Positions 10,455 through 24,700 of a DNA stretch of 64,000 nt are shown here, one piece after another. Below the pieces are notes generated by a model that was given only the letters and a program-made list of their open reading frames with translations, ran no database searches and was not told the DNA's origin. Origin of the DNA: Anarhynchus alexandrinus. Taxonomy: Eukaryota; Chordata; Aves; Charadriiformes; Charadriidae. Both the position numbers and the translations under genes were made by a program. The stretch lies in NCBI GenBank assembly GCA_008711295.1, contig VUYV01000146.1, positions 248,001 to 312,000 on the forward strand. The letters run 5' to 3'. Numbering within the stretch: the first letter of the stretch is position 1; each line of letters begins with the position of its first letter.

Positions 10455-13283
10455 TGACTTAAATGCCTCTACGCAAACAAACATAGTATGGGGAAAAAAC
10501 AAGAGGAGTTAGAGATGTGTGCACGCCTGTAAGGCTATGATCTAATCAGCATCACAGAGACATGGTGGGATGATTCCTATGACCGGGAATGTTGAAATGG
10601 ACGGATACAGGCTCTTCAGGAAGGACAGGCAGGGGAGATGAGGAGGGGGTGTTGCCCTCTATGTCAAGGACCAGCTGGAGTGCATGGAGCTCTGCCTGGG
10701 GATGGATGAGGAGCTGACCGAGAGCTTATGGGTCAAGATTAAAGGGAGAGCAGGGACAGGTGATGTTACGGTGGGGGTCTGCTACAGGCTACCTGACCAG
10801 GATGAACGAGTGGATGAGTCCCTCTGTAGACAGATTGGAGCAGCCTCACATTCACAAGCCCTGGTCCTCATGGGGGACTTCAACCACCCCGATATCCATT
10901 GCAAGGACAACACAGCAGGGCATAAACAATCCAGGAGGTTCCTGGAATGCCTGATGGTAACTTCCTTCAAGTGACAGAGGAGCCAAAAAGAAGTGCCATG
11001 CTGGACCTTATTCTCACCAACAAGGAGGGGATGGTGGGAAATGTCACGCTTAAGGGCAGCCTTGGCTGCAGTGATCATGAAATGGTGGAGTTTGAGATCC
11101 TTAGGGTGGCGAGGAGGGCGCACAGTAACATTGCTACCCTGGACTTCAGGAGAGCAGACTTTAGCCTCTTCAGGAATCTGCTTGATCCAGTACAGTGGGA
11201 TAAAGCCCTGGAAGGAAGAGGGACCCAGGAAAGCTGGTTAATATTCAAGAACCAGCTCTGCCAAGCTCAGGAGTGATGCATCACAATAAAGAGGAAGTCA
11301 GGCAAAAACACCAGGAGGCCTGTGTGGATGAACAAGGAGCTCCTGGACAATCTCAAATAGAAAAAAGGTGGAAACAAGGACAGGTAACCTGGGAGGTATA
11401 CAGTGAAATTGTCCAAGCAGCCAGGGAACAGGTTAGGGAAGCTAAAGCCCAGATAGAGCTAAATCTGGCCAGGGGTGTCAGGGGCAACAAGAAGGCCGTC
11501 TATAGGTATATCAGTGACAAAAGGAAGACTAGGGAAAATGTGGAACCACTCTGGAAGGAAATGGGAGACCTGGTCACCCAGGACATGGAGAAGGCTGAGA
11601 TACTCAATGACTTCTTTGCCTCAGTTTTCCTTGGGAAGGGCTCTAACCACACGACCCAAGTTGCAGAAGGCAAAGGCAGGGAATGGGAGAATGAGGAACA
11701 GCCCAGTGTAGGAGAAGACCAGGTTCAAGACGATCTGAGGAACCTGAAGGTGCACAAGTCCATGGGACCTGATGAGATTCATCTGTGGGTCCTGAGGGAA
11801 CTGGTGGATGAAGTTGCCAGGCCACTATCCATCATATTTGAGAAGTCATGGCACTCTAGTGAAGTTCCCAGTGACTGGAAAAGGGGAAACATAACCTCCA
11901 TTATTAAAAAGGGTAAAAAGAAGACCTGGGAACTGCAGGCCAGTCAGTTCTCACCTCTGTGCCTGGCAAGATCATGGAGCAGATCCTCCTGGAAAGTCTG
12001 CTAAAGCACATAGAAAATAAGGAGGTAGCTGGTGGCAGCCAACGTGGCTTCACTAGGGGCAAATCGTGCCTGACAAATTTGGTGGCCTTTTACAATGGTG
12101 TTACAGCGTTGGTGGATAAGGGGAGAGCAACAGATGTCATCTACCTGGACTTATGCAAAGCATTTGACACTGTTCCACACAACATCCTGGTCTCTAAACT
12201 GGAGAGACATGGATTTGACCAATGGATCACTCGGTGGATAAAGAACTGGCTGGATGGTCACACTCGAAGAGTTGCGGTCAACGTCTCCATGTCCAAGTGG
12301 CGAGCAGTGACAAGAGATGTTCCTCAGGGGTTAGTGCTAGGACAGATACTATTTGACATCTTTGTTGGTGACATGGATTTTGGGATGGTGTGCACCCTCA
12401 GCAAGTTTGCCGATGACACCAAGTTGTGTTGAGTGGTTGACATGCTGAAGGAAAGGGATGCCATCCAGAGGGACCTAGACAGGCTTGAGAGGTGGGCTTG
12501 TGCAAACCTCATGAAGTTCAACAAGGCCAAGTGCAAGGTCCTGCATGTGGGCCGGGGCAATCCCATGCACAAATAGAGGCTGGGTGGAGAATGGATTGAG
12601 AGCAGCGCTGAGGAGAAGGACTTGGGGGTGTTGGTTGATGAGAAACTCAACATGAGCCAGCAGTGTGCACTTGCAGCCCAGAAGGCCAACTGCATCCTGG
12701 GCTTCATCAAAAAAAGTGTGGGCAGCAGGTTGAAGGAGGTGATTCTTCCCCTCTACTCTGCTCTTGTGAGACCCAACCTGGAATATTGCATCTAGCTTTG
12801 GAGCCTTCAAGATAGGAAGGACATGGACCTGTTAGAGCAGGTCCAGAGGAGGGCCACAAAGATGATGAGAGGGCTGGAGCACCTCTCCTATGAAGACAGG
12901 CTGAGAGAGTTTGGGTTGGAGAAGAGAAGGCTCTGGGGAGACCTTATAGCAGCCTTCCAGTATCTCAAAAGGCAATAAAGGAAGGCTGGAGAGGGACTTT
13001 TTACAAGGGCATGTGGTGATAGGACGAGGGGGAATGGCTTCAAACTGGAAGAGGTCAGATTTAGATTAGATACCAGGATATCGCTATGAGGGTGTTGAGA
13101 CACTGGCACAGGTTGCCCAGGGAAGTTGTGGATGCCCCATCCCTGGAAGCGTTCAAGACCAGGCTGGATGCTGCTTTGAGCAACCTGGCCTAGTGGGAGG
13201 TGTCCCTGCCTATAGCAGGGGGGCTGGAACTAGATGATCTTTAAGGTCCCTTCCAACCTAAACCATTCTATGATTCTATGAAA
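10455..13283 (+). mobile_element. CR1 non-LTR retrotransposon, long 5'-truncated copy
   Basis: This is a CR1 LINE in sense orientation, spanning most of the pol-like ORF2. The endonuclease region contains the diagnostic LMGDFNHPDIHC block (about 10868-10903). The reverse transcriptase follows, with a KAFDTVPHN block (about 12157-12183) and the catalytic FADDT motif (about 12406-12420). The 3' end carries the family tail GGTCCCTTCCAACC followed by two ATTCTATG units (about 13268-13283). The reading frame is broken repeatedly: pieces lie in different frames around 10970, 11270, 11950 and 12430, with an in-frame stop after the catalytic block. It is therefore an inactive fossil. The 5' boundary is approximate. 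CR1 elements are usually 5'-truncated and show no regular target duplication. Confidence 0.95.
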
Positions 13284-15551
13284 GACAGAAATCATTGAAA
13301 AAGTTTTAAAGGGCAAACTTGTTTTATAGGAAACTCTGAATTATCAGTCTATGTTTTAAACTGGTAAACAGCAGAAATCTTCTAATCCATCTCTTAAATC
13401 AACACACATGTGTTCCTATCTAAGGCTACTGTTAGCAGACGTTTTACCAAGAGCTGAAAATTGGCTGATGTTCTGAGACATTGAGGGTCTCCGACTACCA
13501 ATTCCACACAGTGCTACTGAATAGAGAAGGCTAAACAACATTTCTATGAGACAGACTGTGTTTCGAGGAAGGGGAGTTATTTTGGGTGTTATTTCAGTCT
13601 TGTTCTTTAGTTTAGGATTAATTGCTGGGAACTAGAGTTGTGAGGAGTGGATGGTACAGGACAAGGGAACAGACCTGATTTACTCTTCCTTTGGTTTGCT
13701 TTGTGGTTTTTGACAACTGCACTTCCATGTGCCTAATTCTCCCATTTTCAAAATAAGGACAGGATTAATGAATGTTTATAAAGTGCTTTTGATGCCTAGA
13801 GGAAAGGAGGCTTTAGTGTCTCAGGATGTCAATAGAATGGAAATTTACCATAGTAAGTTGTCACTGATACTTGTATTTGTGAAAGTTTAAAATTATTTTC
13901 AAAGTACATTCTGTATTGGAAGATGTGAATGCAATATTGAAATACAGTATCAGAAGATAAGTAGGAGTTAAATCATGTCATATTTGTTTTGGGTGGCCAA
14001 ATATGCGGAGAGAGAAGCCTTGCCCACAGCTGGATCAACTTTTCAGATAAGAAAGGGCAATGTGCCACGTTAGTTACACCATACAGCAAGCAAATCCTTG
14101 TCTGCATGCAGTTCTTGCAGATCTTCAAAAGGTCACAGTCTGGCTGTGGCTCGACATCTACCACGTATCATGGAGCTTAGCTGCATGCAGCTGTCAGATT
14201 GCACTCTGTTTCTTAAACTATACTAATAGAAAAAACTGAATCAAAATCTGAATGGTTCATTTCATAATTGTTCTTCAGCCTTACAGCAATGCCTGCACAA
14301 AAGCAAAACCTCATGAATACTTTTGTGCACAGGGTTGTTAATGGACTACCCTCTGGAACTGCTGCACGTTTCCACCTTCTTAGTTCATACTTTGTGTAAC
14401 CGATTCAGAATTCTCCTTGTGCTTCCTCAGAGCGTGGAAGTCCAATGCGTACGCTTTGGACATCACGTGCTCTTTCGTAGTGCCTCTTTCGCAAAGTGTC
14501 TCTTGCAGGTTGAGGAGTTCACATTAGTGTGAACATAGAGAGGATCAATAATAAAGAACTGCTGCCATTTGACGGCTGCTCATTGACACATTATAAGTAT
14601 CAAAACTTGTTTCACCAGCTTTTGCTGCCATCCTCTGTGTATAGACTCAAGGGACCAGAAAACTGCTACAAAAGCTGCATCTTTAAAACCAGTTTGTACA
14701 ATGCTGTAGGAATGTCCAGCATGAACAGCTTCAGATTCATGCTTTGCGTAAATTTTACACAATCTCAGGGTTGTAGCTCAATTATTTACAGTATGTACAG
14801 TGTTTTCCTGAGAAATTGTATGAAGGCAGGTGAAAAGAACCTGATATTCAAGCTGTATCTGAAGAACAGTGGCATTTCAGAGGGCTCTTCTAAACTGCAC
14901 AGTTGAGAACAGTTATCCCTGTGTGCCTTATCCAGCATACAGAGAATACCACATCAAAAGCACCAAATCAACTTCATTATACTGCATAAGCAGAAGGCTT
15001 TGTGTTTTTATTCCCTCTCCCTCTTTTTAAAAAAACACCACACTTAGGAAATTAAATGCAAAAATAAATAAATGAAACCCTACATTCATACACACATACA
15101 GTTACCCTGTTAAAATGTAAGGGCAGGAAATGCAAAAGTCTTGTGTTAGCTCTGCCACACTGAATAGAGACAGTCTTTCTCGTCCTGTTTTCTTTGTTGC
15201 ATTTATTCAGGTTAATGGCCCCTCTCTCAAAGTGCAAAAGCTTCACAATTTTTTGAGAATAAGATATTAACATCTGGAACAAACCAACTAAACTGCCCAC
15301 ACTTGTTTGGAAAAATGTTATTAGATCCTTGCCTAATAATAAAATACAAACCAGTCATAAAATTAACTGAATACATTGTTTGCTATATTTTTGCTGTTTA
15401 GTGTGTACCGTAAAATAAACCAGATGTACATTGTGACCAAATTAGTATTGCTGTAGAAAGTTATTATTTGTATTTTGTGGTTGCTAACATCCTGCATTAG
15501 TGAATTAGAGAACAATTCTATGCTGTTGGGTTATTTTTTTTTAAATTATCT
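13284..15551. other. Intergenic, no gene seen
   Basis: This is single-copy-looking AT-rich DNA between two CR1 copies. The short open frames at 14323-14906 show no recognisable domain. Confidence 0.65.
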
Positions 15552-15870
15552 TAGAATCATAGAATGGTTTATGTTGGAAGGGACCTTAAAGATCATCTAG
15601 TTCCAACCCCACTGCCATGGGCAGGGACACCTCCTGCTAGACCAAGTTGCTCAAAGATCCACCCAGCCTGGCCTTGAACACCTCCAGGTATGGGGCCTCC
15701 ACAACTTCCCTGGGCAATTTGTTCCGGTGCATCACCACCCTCATAGTGAAAAATTTCTTCCTAATATCTATTCTAAATCTCCCCTCTTCCAGTTTGAAGC
15801 CATTCCGCCTCATCCTATCATTACCTGCCCTTGCAAAAAGTCCCTCTCCAGCTTCTACATCTAGTCCAAA
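15552..15870 (-). mobile_element. CR1 3'-end fragment (minus orientation)
   Basis: The plus strand starts with AGAATCATAGAATGG and then the reverse complement of the CR1 tail (GGAAGGGACCTTAAAGATC, the mirror of the 13230-13260 block). It continues through the CR1 3' region to about TCCCTCTCCAGC. This is a short, 5'-truncated, reversed insertion of the same family as the long copy. The right boundary is approximate because similarity fades after about 15860. Open frames on both strands here are CR1 shadows. Confidence 0.92.
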
Positions 15871-18800
15871 GTTAACAACACCCAAAAAGTTTCTAACCAA
15901 GAGAGGTTTCCCAGCACCCCTCTGCTGAAGAAGCTTTGAAATTTATAGCCTTCTAAGGACTGCTGAAAGATCTGTTAGATTAGCATGTTCTTCATTAAAT
16001 AATGTGTGGTATTTGGCAATTTATTATCTGAATAAATTTCACACACAATAATACATAAATAAAAGGTTGGGACCTGACTTAAGAGGTTAGCAATCTTTCT
16101 AAAGCATTTTTATAATATCATTGATTACTAATATTTTATACTCTGCTGAATATATGAAGAATTTTACTTGAACTGCATAAAAAGACCTTTTGTGGGGTTT
16201 TCCTTGTTTTGTTATTTTTTTTTTCTTAGGGAGGGAAACATCTGAACCTTTGATCTTTACTATAATTCTGAATTTAATACTGGATATTAAATTTGACTCA
16301 AAGGACCAAAAGAAAATCTCCAATTATACTAGAAAGATAAATACTGCGCTGCTGCCTCCAAAGCCTACTTATAGTCATGTCTCCTAGTTGAAGTCAAGTG
16401 TGCCGAGAAACACATAATTTTGATCTATTTAGTAGAAACAGTCTTATGTGTTACAGCTGGATTTGCAACCTAACTTGCAAATAAGCGTGCCTTGAAAATG
16501 GGAATGTTTCAAATTAACAGCTAGTCCCAAACTTCTTATGTAAGTCTGCAGTGGGTGCTGAGTAAAGAAAAATGCAGATTGCAGAAGCAAGTGGAGACCT
16601 TGAGTAGCTGTTATTTGGCCATTCAGTATTCATTGTCCATAACCAATGGCAGTAAAACATTTATGAACCCTGACCGTTTCCCATGGGAATAGCAATGTAA
16701 GAATTGGTACAACAGCACTTTATTTTCCATTTATGCAACATACTATAGTTTCTAAAGTTGTAATCATCTATATGTTTCAAAACATGATGTGTGTGTAAAG
16801 GAGTCAATTCTTTTTTATAATGCATGCAGACTGTAGAATACACCAATTTACCAACTACCATAAAAATTATTCTGTTTCATTTCAGAAATCTGACCCTTTT
16901 TTAATCTTGTCTTCCCTGAGGAAAAGCATCTAGAATTTACAACCTCATTTACTTAAAGAAAAGGTAAACAAAGCCTATGCACGCACCATCCACAGAATAG
17001 GAGAAGAGGTGATCAGAGGAGGATTTAGTCCCATTTGCTGAATAGTCGAAATTTAGACACTGATCTCATCAGCAGAGGCTGCTTTGGCACTAGGTTTGAA
17101 AAACGCTCAGACTTAGTCCCAGGACCATATAAATGATAGATATACAATACTAAATATTAGTGTAAAAGTGGATAGTTAGGTATAATTGAAAAATTACAGA
17201 GGGCCCCGTTTTGGCTTCTTAATGAATATCTGTACTGCCACATTAGATGTGCAATATAAAGGTACTGTAGCCCTGGAGAAAGAAGATTGTAGTTTTACAA
17301 ATTTTTTTCCCATTTTTCTGTTACGTTAAAATTCTGTTTGTCATAATGGGTGAAAGCTGGGGAGAACAGATAAACATCTGTTCTGCAAAATTTCTCTCAA
17401 GACAAATTGTGTTTGGTTGGCCTTATTTTTTTCCCCTCTACATCTAAACTAAGTATATACATATATATTTCCGCCCCGCCCCCTCAGTGCTGCAATCTTT
17501 CAGCAGCGGCTGCACAAAGACTTGCAAAGGCTTAAGATGGCAATCTTATCTTCAGAAACGCAACTGTTGAGCTGACTATTTTTCATGAAGCTGTGGTTCC
17601 TCAGCCATCACTATTGCATCAGGGCACTGCGAGGTCCCCACCAGTGCATGTTCAATCCAGATGAATGGACCCCTGATCACACTGCTGTTGACTTACTTAG
17701 AGCATGTGCTTATTCGGACGGTGTGTCTTCCATGCAGGCTTTCCATCAGCCATGGTAAAATGGAGAGTCCGTAAGGTGTCTCAAGGTCAGAGTAGCTCAG
17801 AGAGAGCACCTGCTCTGGTACTAAAGCCTTCCACTGCAAAGTTCTTCATCCAAGGCCATAAACACATTTGAACCAGCTGGGAGAGTTTATATTGGGTCAA
17901 TGTTCCAAATTTTGTGTCCATTGTGGTTCTTACCCAGTGCTGGTGTAAGCGTTAAATTCAAGTTTATGGTATCATGAAATCACAGCCTGGCTTTAAACTC
18001 ATTTAGCATTGCATGTGGCAGTGAGATGTGATCATACATCATAAGCTGCCAGTGTCCTAATTTAGCAAATAATGTCTGCCAGAGATCTAAAATGGATTAG
18101 ACCAAAATATTAACGCTGCAAAGAACCAAAAATAATGCATGTTTTCTTTCCTTAATGTCAATAATGTTTTCTGTAAGCATACACATCTTGTATTTTACTG
18201 TTAATGGAAATAGTTTTCAGCAATAAATGAAAGGGGCAGCTTATTGCTAATTAGAGGACTTTTTTTTTTTTAAAGAGAAAGCAGTATATTTGTAAGTCAA
18301 AGATACTGAGACAAACTCTGGAAAGGACTGTGCACATGCCTTATTACTGGAAAGCAATAATAGATGCAGCAGTTTAGTTTGGCACCTTTCAAAATTTAAC
18401 ACACTATTGGTATCTGCCTTGCTTCAGTAAAACCTTGGTGTTATGTAAATAGAACGATCCTAATCATTTTCTGGATTGTCTCCAAATGCCTCTTTTTTTA
18501 AGGAGATCACGCAGCTGAAATGTCAGAATTTGGAAGCTAACAAACATACCATGTCCATTGTAAAACATTTGTCTTCCTTGATACTTCATAGGAATTTTTA
18601 TATCTTAAGAATATGACACTTCATTTCATCCAAGTGCTTCAGGGGTTTATTGGCTAAGTGGTTTGTACTAATACCTATACCTCTTTTATAAGTATAAACT
18701 CATTTAAGATTTTTGGATGGCACACAATTATGTCTTCCAAGTTATGAAAAAAAATATTTTTAGTAACATTTACTGTTTGACAATTTTGCTTTATATGCTA

Positions 18801-20705
18801 ATAATTTCAAGTGCTTTTGGACTCTTAGACCCATTTCCTGACAGGCTTATCATACCTGTGCAAATCCCACACACACTGTTTTGTACCAGGGGAAGAGCGG
18901 AGAGGAACAGCATCTGTCATTAAAAAGACATAAAAATTACAAATACCAGTCTGATCTAAAACTTTGAAAGCTATGGTTTTGTCAGATTGCACGACTCTTT
19001 CACAGAGTACTTCATTCTACAATTTAGTAAGGCTGATAGATACAGTTTTAGAATTACTGACACTTTTCACTAAGTTCTTATTTTATTGGATTATCGTCCT
19101 TTCATTGGTTTTCAGCTACTTCTCCCTGATTTTGTTTTCTGTTGTGCTTTACTTAAGCTTTTTACCCATGCATAGATGAATCCACACATTTTCCTTTCTG
19201 TCTTGCCTGAGCATTCTTGCAATTGGCTCTTGAGAACTGCAGTTCAGGCCTAACAAGTAAATGAGATACTTCAAGACTACAATTATGTGATTACATTATG
19301 GTCTGAAACAGCCAAGAAGGAACCAACACCTATTATCTTGTTACCACGTATTGTATACACATTCAAAGTACACGATGAAGTGTATAATAGACCGGAAAGG
19401 GTTGAAGATGTTTGGAGTACAGCTGGTCAACCTTTCTGATATTTTGCAAAGTGTGTATACTGTAAAGAGAAATTACAGCAAAATTTACTGTGATTAAAAC
19501 AATTATAGACTGTCAGATTTTGTTGAAAGATGAAAGAGGTATTTACCATTTCGATTTGCTTTTTAAGTTACAGAATCAAGTTTGTTTGCCTTCACCTCAG
19601 CTGGTAGCTTACTCACATGCTCAGACTTTGGGCTCCAGATACTGAGACCTGCTGTAAATCTCTGCTCGTTCCAAACTGATCAGGAGAGGAAAGATGCATA
19701 TTTGTAGGGGATCAAGGAACATTATCAAAACTTGGCTTTTAATGTTACGAAGAGGTTGTTTTTAGCAGAAGTTGTGGTCTTGTATACCTGTATATATCAA
19801 TGAAGGTATATACAAAGCACAAATTATCATGTCTTAAAGTTATAGGTCCTGACTCAGCAAAGTCTGTTAAGTGCAGGCTTAAGTGCTTTGTTAAATGGGT
19901 GCCACGTTTGCTACAGTGTTTCCTGTGGAAAGGAAGGTTTCCTATGTTTCCTATGTGTTCCATGTTCCTATGTCCAATCAAGTTTCCAATAGATTGCAGC
20001 TGTGTGAAACGGCTCAATTGGTGAAGTGACACCTTTGAAAGGGATGTGTAGCACATATGCCTTATCCTGCAGGTAGGATCACTCTACCAAAATGTAATTT
20101 TAAACCTTTTCAGGTATCTCAGCTGGAAGTACCAAGGTTTTTCAATACAATATGGAAAATTATAAGACAAAGGCTATTTCTAGTGTTCCTTTCCTTCATA
20201 GTTATGTGGGTAGAAAAGGACATTTGTAGTAAGCTCTTATATGTGTGTTGTCAACTTCAGCCTACTGAATGGCCCCAAACTTTGGCAAATTCAGTGTCAC
20301 ATAACTAGACCCCAAACAACAAGTTTATGGAAAGGGAAATGTATAAGGGAAGGTTTACAGCTGGGAAACTTATTATCATAGATGCAGACCAGAAGAAAGC
20401 ATGTTCATAAGTGTCAATGGCTTCTGGAGTTTTGGCACTCATATTAGGATGTACAGCCTGGCATGGCTGAATTATCTGGTCAAGAGCTGATCTGCTACGG
20501 AGTTCCCTGCTGGAGAAGTCTGTGTCTCCGAGTAAGTTATTGAAATCTTCTTTACCGATAGACATCTACTAAGATATAAAATCACCCACAACATGTTATG
20601 AAAATGGCTTGAAACAGACAAAGCATGAATAAGTGGGACCCAAGATACTGTAGCTAGACTAAAAGATGTACTTTTACTTATGTACATATGCAAGACAACA
20701 TACAA
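15871..20705. other. Intergenic, no gene seen
   Basis: This is AT-rich DNA with no recognisable gene, RNA gene or repeat family. A small CCGCCCCGCCCC GC-box-like block sits near 17471 without other promoter context. Confidence 0.6.
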
Positions 20706-21705
20706 CACTTCAGTAGAGCCTTTGACACTGTTTCCCACAGCATTCTTCTGGAGAAACTGTCTGCTCATGGCTTGGATGGGGGTATTCTTCACTGAGTAAA
20801 AAACTGGCTGGATGGCCATACCCAGAGAGTGGTGGTGAATGGAGTTAAATCCAGTTGGCAGACAGTCACAAGTGGTGTTCCCCAAGGCTCAGTGCTGGGG
20901 CTGGTTGTCTTTAATATCTTTATCAGTGACCTGGTTGAGGGAATCAAGTGCATCCTCAGTAAGTTTCAGACGACACCAAGTTAGGTGGGAGTGTCGACCT
21001 GCTTGAGGGTAGGATGACTCTACAGAGGGATCTGGACAGGCTGGATCAATGGGCCGAGGCTGATGGTATGAGGTTGAACAAGGCCAAGTGCCAGGTCCTG
21101 CACCTGAGTCACAACAACCCCCAGCAGCGCTACAGTCCTGGGGAAGAGTGGCTGGAAAGCTGCCCAGCAGAAAAGGACTTTGACTACTGTGTTCAGTTTT
21201 GGGCCCCTCACTACAAGAAAGACATTGAGGTGCTGGAGCATGTCCAGAGAAAGGCAACAAAGCTGGTGAGGGGTCTGGCAAACAAGTCTTATGAGGAGCA
21301 GCTGAGGGAAGTGGGGCTGTTTAGGCCTTGAGAAAAGGAGTCTGAGGGGAGACCTTATCACTCTCTACAACTATCTGAAAGGAGGTTGTAGAGAGGTGGG
21401 GGTCAACCTCTTCTTGCTAGTAACAGTTGATAGGACAAGAGGAAATGGCCTCAAGTTACGCCAAGGTAGGTTAAGATTGGATATTAGGAAATATTTCTTC
21501 ACCGAAAGGGTTGTCAAGCATTGGAACAGGCTGCCCAGGGAAGTGGTGGAGTCACCAACCCTGGAAGTATTTAAAAGATGGGTAGACGTGGTGCTTAGGG
21601 ACATGGTTTAGGGGTGGTTTTGGCAGTGTTAGGTTGATGGTTGGACTTGATGATCTTAAAGGTCCCTTCCAACCTAGACAATTCTATGATTCTATGATTC
21701 TAAGA
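20706..21705 (+). mobile_element. CR1 3' portion with internal deletion
   Basis: A sense CR1 copy begins within the reverse transcriptase at the TTTGACACTGTTTCCCACAG block, equivalent to 12165-12185 of the long copy. It ends with repeated ATTCTATG units at about 21684-21703. Comparison with the long copy shows that the segment corresponding to about 12618-12785 is missing at about 21178-21190. Several stops and frameshifts make it inactive. Sequence differences suggest a different CR1 subfamily from the long copy. Confidence 0.95.
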
Positions 21706-24700
21706 CTGGTGATAATATACTGTTTAGCTGATGACTGAAACAGGTCAATTATATGTAAAATTAAAACAGTGGCACAAATACACGTATATGTTTTATTTTT
21801 ATAGTTAACAAATACACTAGCAGTCCAATTTCTAATTTAGTATGAATGCAAATAAATTTTAAATAAAGTCTTTTATTCCATCTTTAACTGGTGGAATAAA
21901 ATTCTACTTATATTAGCAGTAAATCCATTCATTTCATAAATCAGAAGACTCTTTTCTGAGGTAAATGGGAAATTACCCCTAAGTTTAGAGAGCCCATGGA
22001 TAGCCAAGACATCACTTCAGCTATGAGGTGCAAAAGGAGGGCCACCTGAGGTAAATTTTGTCTAGTATAAATAGACATTTAAAAATTAATTAGGTAGCTG
22101 GGGGTTTCCAGGGTTTCATTTTGTCGGAGCATTTTTAAGTGACTCTGGTGTTCCTCAAATACATTGAAGAGTTAAATGTTCTGCCTACAGCAGGGCTTTC
22201 CCTGAAATGGAGCTGCCCTAGTGCAACTGATAAGGACTGAGAGGAAAGCAGTGGGGGGGAGGGATTTCTCTGTATCCTTGTTCCCCAAATGGGAATGTAG
22301 TGTGGAAAAGGAGAAGCAAATACAAATGTTTGAGTGTAGATGAGTGAAAACCAGAGAAAAGGGGGGGACGTGCAGAACGGGGAGGGGAATGCACTGAGAT
22401 GTTGAGTAGGTTGTAAATAGGCAAAAGGAGAAGGAGTTATGGATCCAGCTAGGGTTGTAACATAAATTACAGGAATTAGTGCTCATCATAACCAGGGTGT
22501 TAGACCCAATGGGCTAGAAGATAACCTTTAAGACTTCTGCCCTAAATATAGCTTTCTTAGTAGCACTTCCCTCTTTGGTGATTAATTTGTGGGGTATAAC
22601 ACTGATTTCATTTTCTCTCTTTGCTCTTGGTCTCATTTTCTTTAGTTGTTAATACGTCTGTGTAGACCAAACATCTCCTGCAAGGTGCTGATGGATTTTG
22701 TGAAGACCACCAGCTCATGAAGAAAATAAGTACTAGTATGCTTTCACTATTACCTCCTATTCGAATCCACTCATGGAAATGTAAAGCCTACATATCATTT
22801 TCATGTCTCACTGGTGTTCTGATTCATTGGTGACACAAGAGAGGAGATGGATATGGGTCAGGAGGCTTTGGGTTTGCTCTTCTCTCTCCCAGCTGTATTG
22901 TGTTTGGAGCAGTTCACACTTTTATGCCTTTGTTTCTTTATTTGTTATCAGAGAATATTGATGATGCAGGCTTTTGTAAAACACTTCATAAACCATGGAT
23001 AGCAGAATATCAGAGACCTAATCATTATTAGATAAACGTTATTTTGATTTTCCAACATGATTTTTTAATACCAAATATTCCCTACAAACCCCAAGGAAAT
23101 AGAAAATAATAATAATAATAAAAATTATGAAAAATCACAGTTCACTGCATTTAATTTTTTTCCTGCTTTTTACTGTTGTTTAATTTCAATCATTGTTTCC
23201 TATCAGAGTAAAATTTAATTATATGTCAGAGTACAAATGCTCAGATTGGCTTCATGTAAGTTTCTATTTTACTGCTTTATGCAGGAAAATCACATAGTGT
23301 GTTATAATATATTCCTTCTGGATTAAGTAGTATTTTTAACACATACAATAAATTACTGCAAGCTATGCATTAGTAATAATGACAATGGATTAAATTAATA
23401 ATGATGTTATTTTCTATTTTGACTTCTGTTAGTACAGGCAAAAACACAATGTAGAAATACTGATTTGGAAGCATGTTTCTAGCTAGAAAAATAATACTTT
23501 CACAAAAAGCTGCAGTTAAAATATTTGTATTTATAATTAAAATACCATTTTTCTAACACTATATTTATGATATATTGATATTTGGACAGTATAAAGGATT
23601 TTAAGTCTTTGTTTTCAACATTTTAAAAAATGTTATTGTACTACATGATGTATCTCTTCTCTCCCTGACTTTTACATGCTCGCACTGCAGACAAAACTAG
23701 ACCCTTAACTACTGTTAGCACTACAGAGTTGCACAGCTGATGAAGAGTCAGCTGGGTTTTATTGAGACTTGTGACTCCCTAATGAAATTATCATTTAAAT
23801 TCTAATTCCCTTCCTACCAGTGGCAGTATGTGAAGCACAGCGAATACTCAGATCACTGTCAGACCGCAGTAAACAACGCCGTGTGATGACAGGGACAGAG
23901 ATAATGCGAGACTCCGTTTGGGCACTCGTGCTATGGTCTTCTTGGGGTGCAGTCAGCAGAACACTATTTAAACGTGTTGCTCGAATACTGCTTGGCACAT
24001 ACACAGCTGCTCTCAGTGGAGGATTTGTACAAAGGCCGTACAACATCCTGGGGTCAAGGAAATCCTAGCCAGCTTCTTTTTTGACTGAGAAAAAAACCCA
24101 GTCATTGCCTTGACAGACATTAAGAAAACCTGTTTCCTGTGGGTTCTGGAGAACGGAGAGCCGAGGGAATCCGTATTTATCCAAATGTGTTGCATGAGTA
24201 AATGCAATCATACAAAATCCAAACCTCTTCATACTCAAAACTATAGATTTTTCTACAGTTCTTTGGGTAGCTTGCAATTAATATCTACTTACACATTCAA
24301 ATGCCAATTATAAATGTCTACTGAGACTACTCACTTAAGATCTTGATTTATATTCAGGCTTAACTGTCACTTCTAATTAATATTCTGTTTAAGCCTGTAT
24401 AAATAGTATATGCCATGGTTTAAAGTAAAACAGTTAAAACAGTAATAAAATAAGCAGAAAAAATTTCCACGTGATGCATACCTTTTACACCCACAAAACA
24501 AACTCCTGTAATCCAATACATTTCACATTTTTATTATCTTTTCCTGCTTCCTACAGAGCATGAATAGATACTTCTACATGCAGGAATATGTAACTCTAGG
24601 ATCATAATTTATCTTTATTTATTTTACTTTTGACATTTGTTGTTTCGTTGTTTGGGTTTTTTTAATTGTGCTTTTGGTATTTTGCTGTTTTTAAGAGAAT

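Noticed and set aside
15637..15928. 87- and 93-codon frames on both strands
   Set aside because: Both lie in the CR1 3' fragment and are repeat shadows, not genes.
17471..17483. GC-box-like CCGCCCCGCCCC
   Set aside because: An isolated motif with no CpG island, TATA or transcript evidence around it.
20472..21361. Minus-strand frames of 105-137 codons
   Set aside because: These are antisense readings of the CR1 copy at 20.7-21.7 kb.
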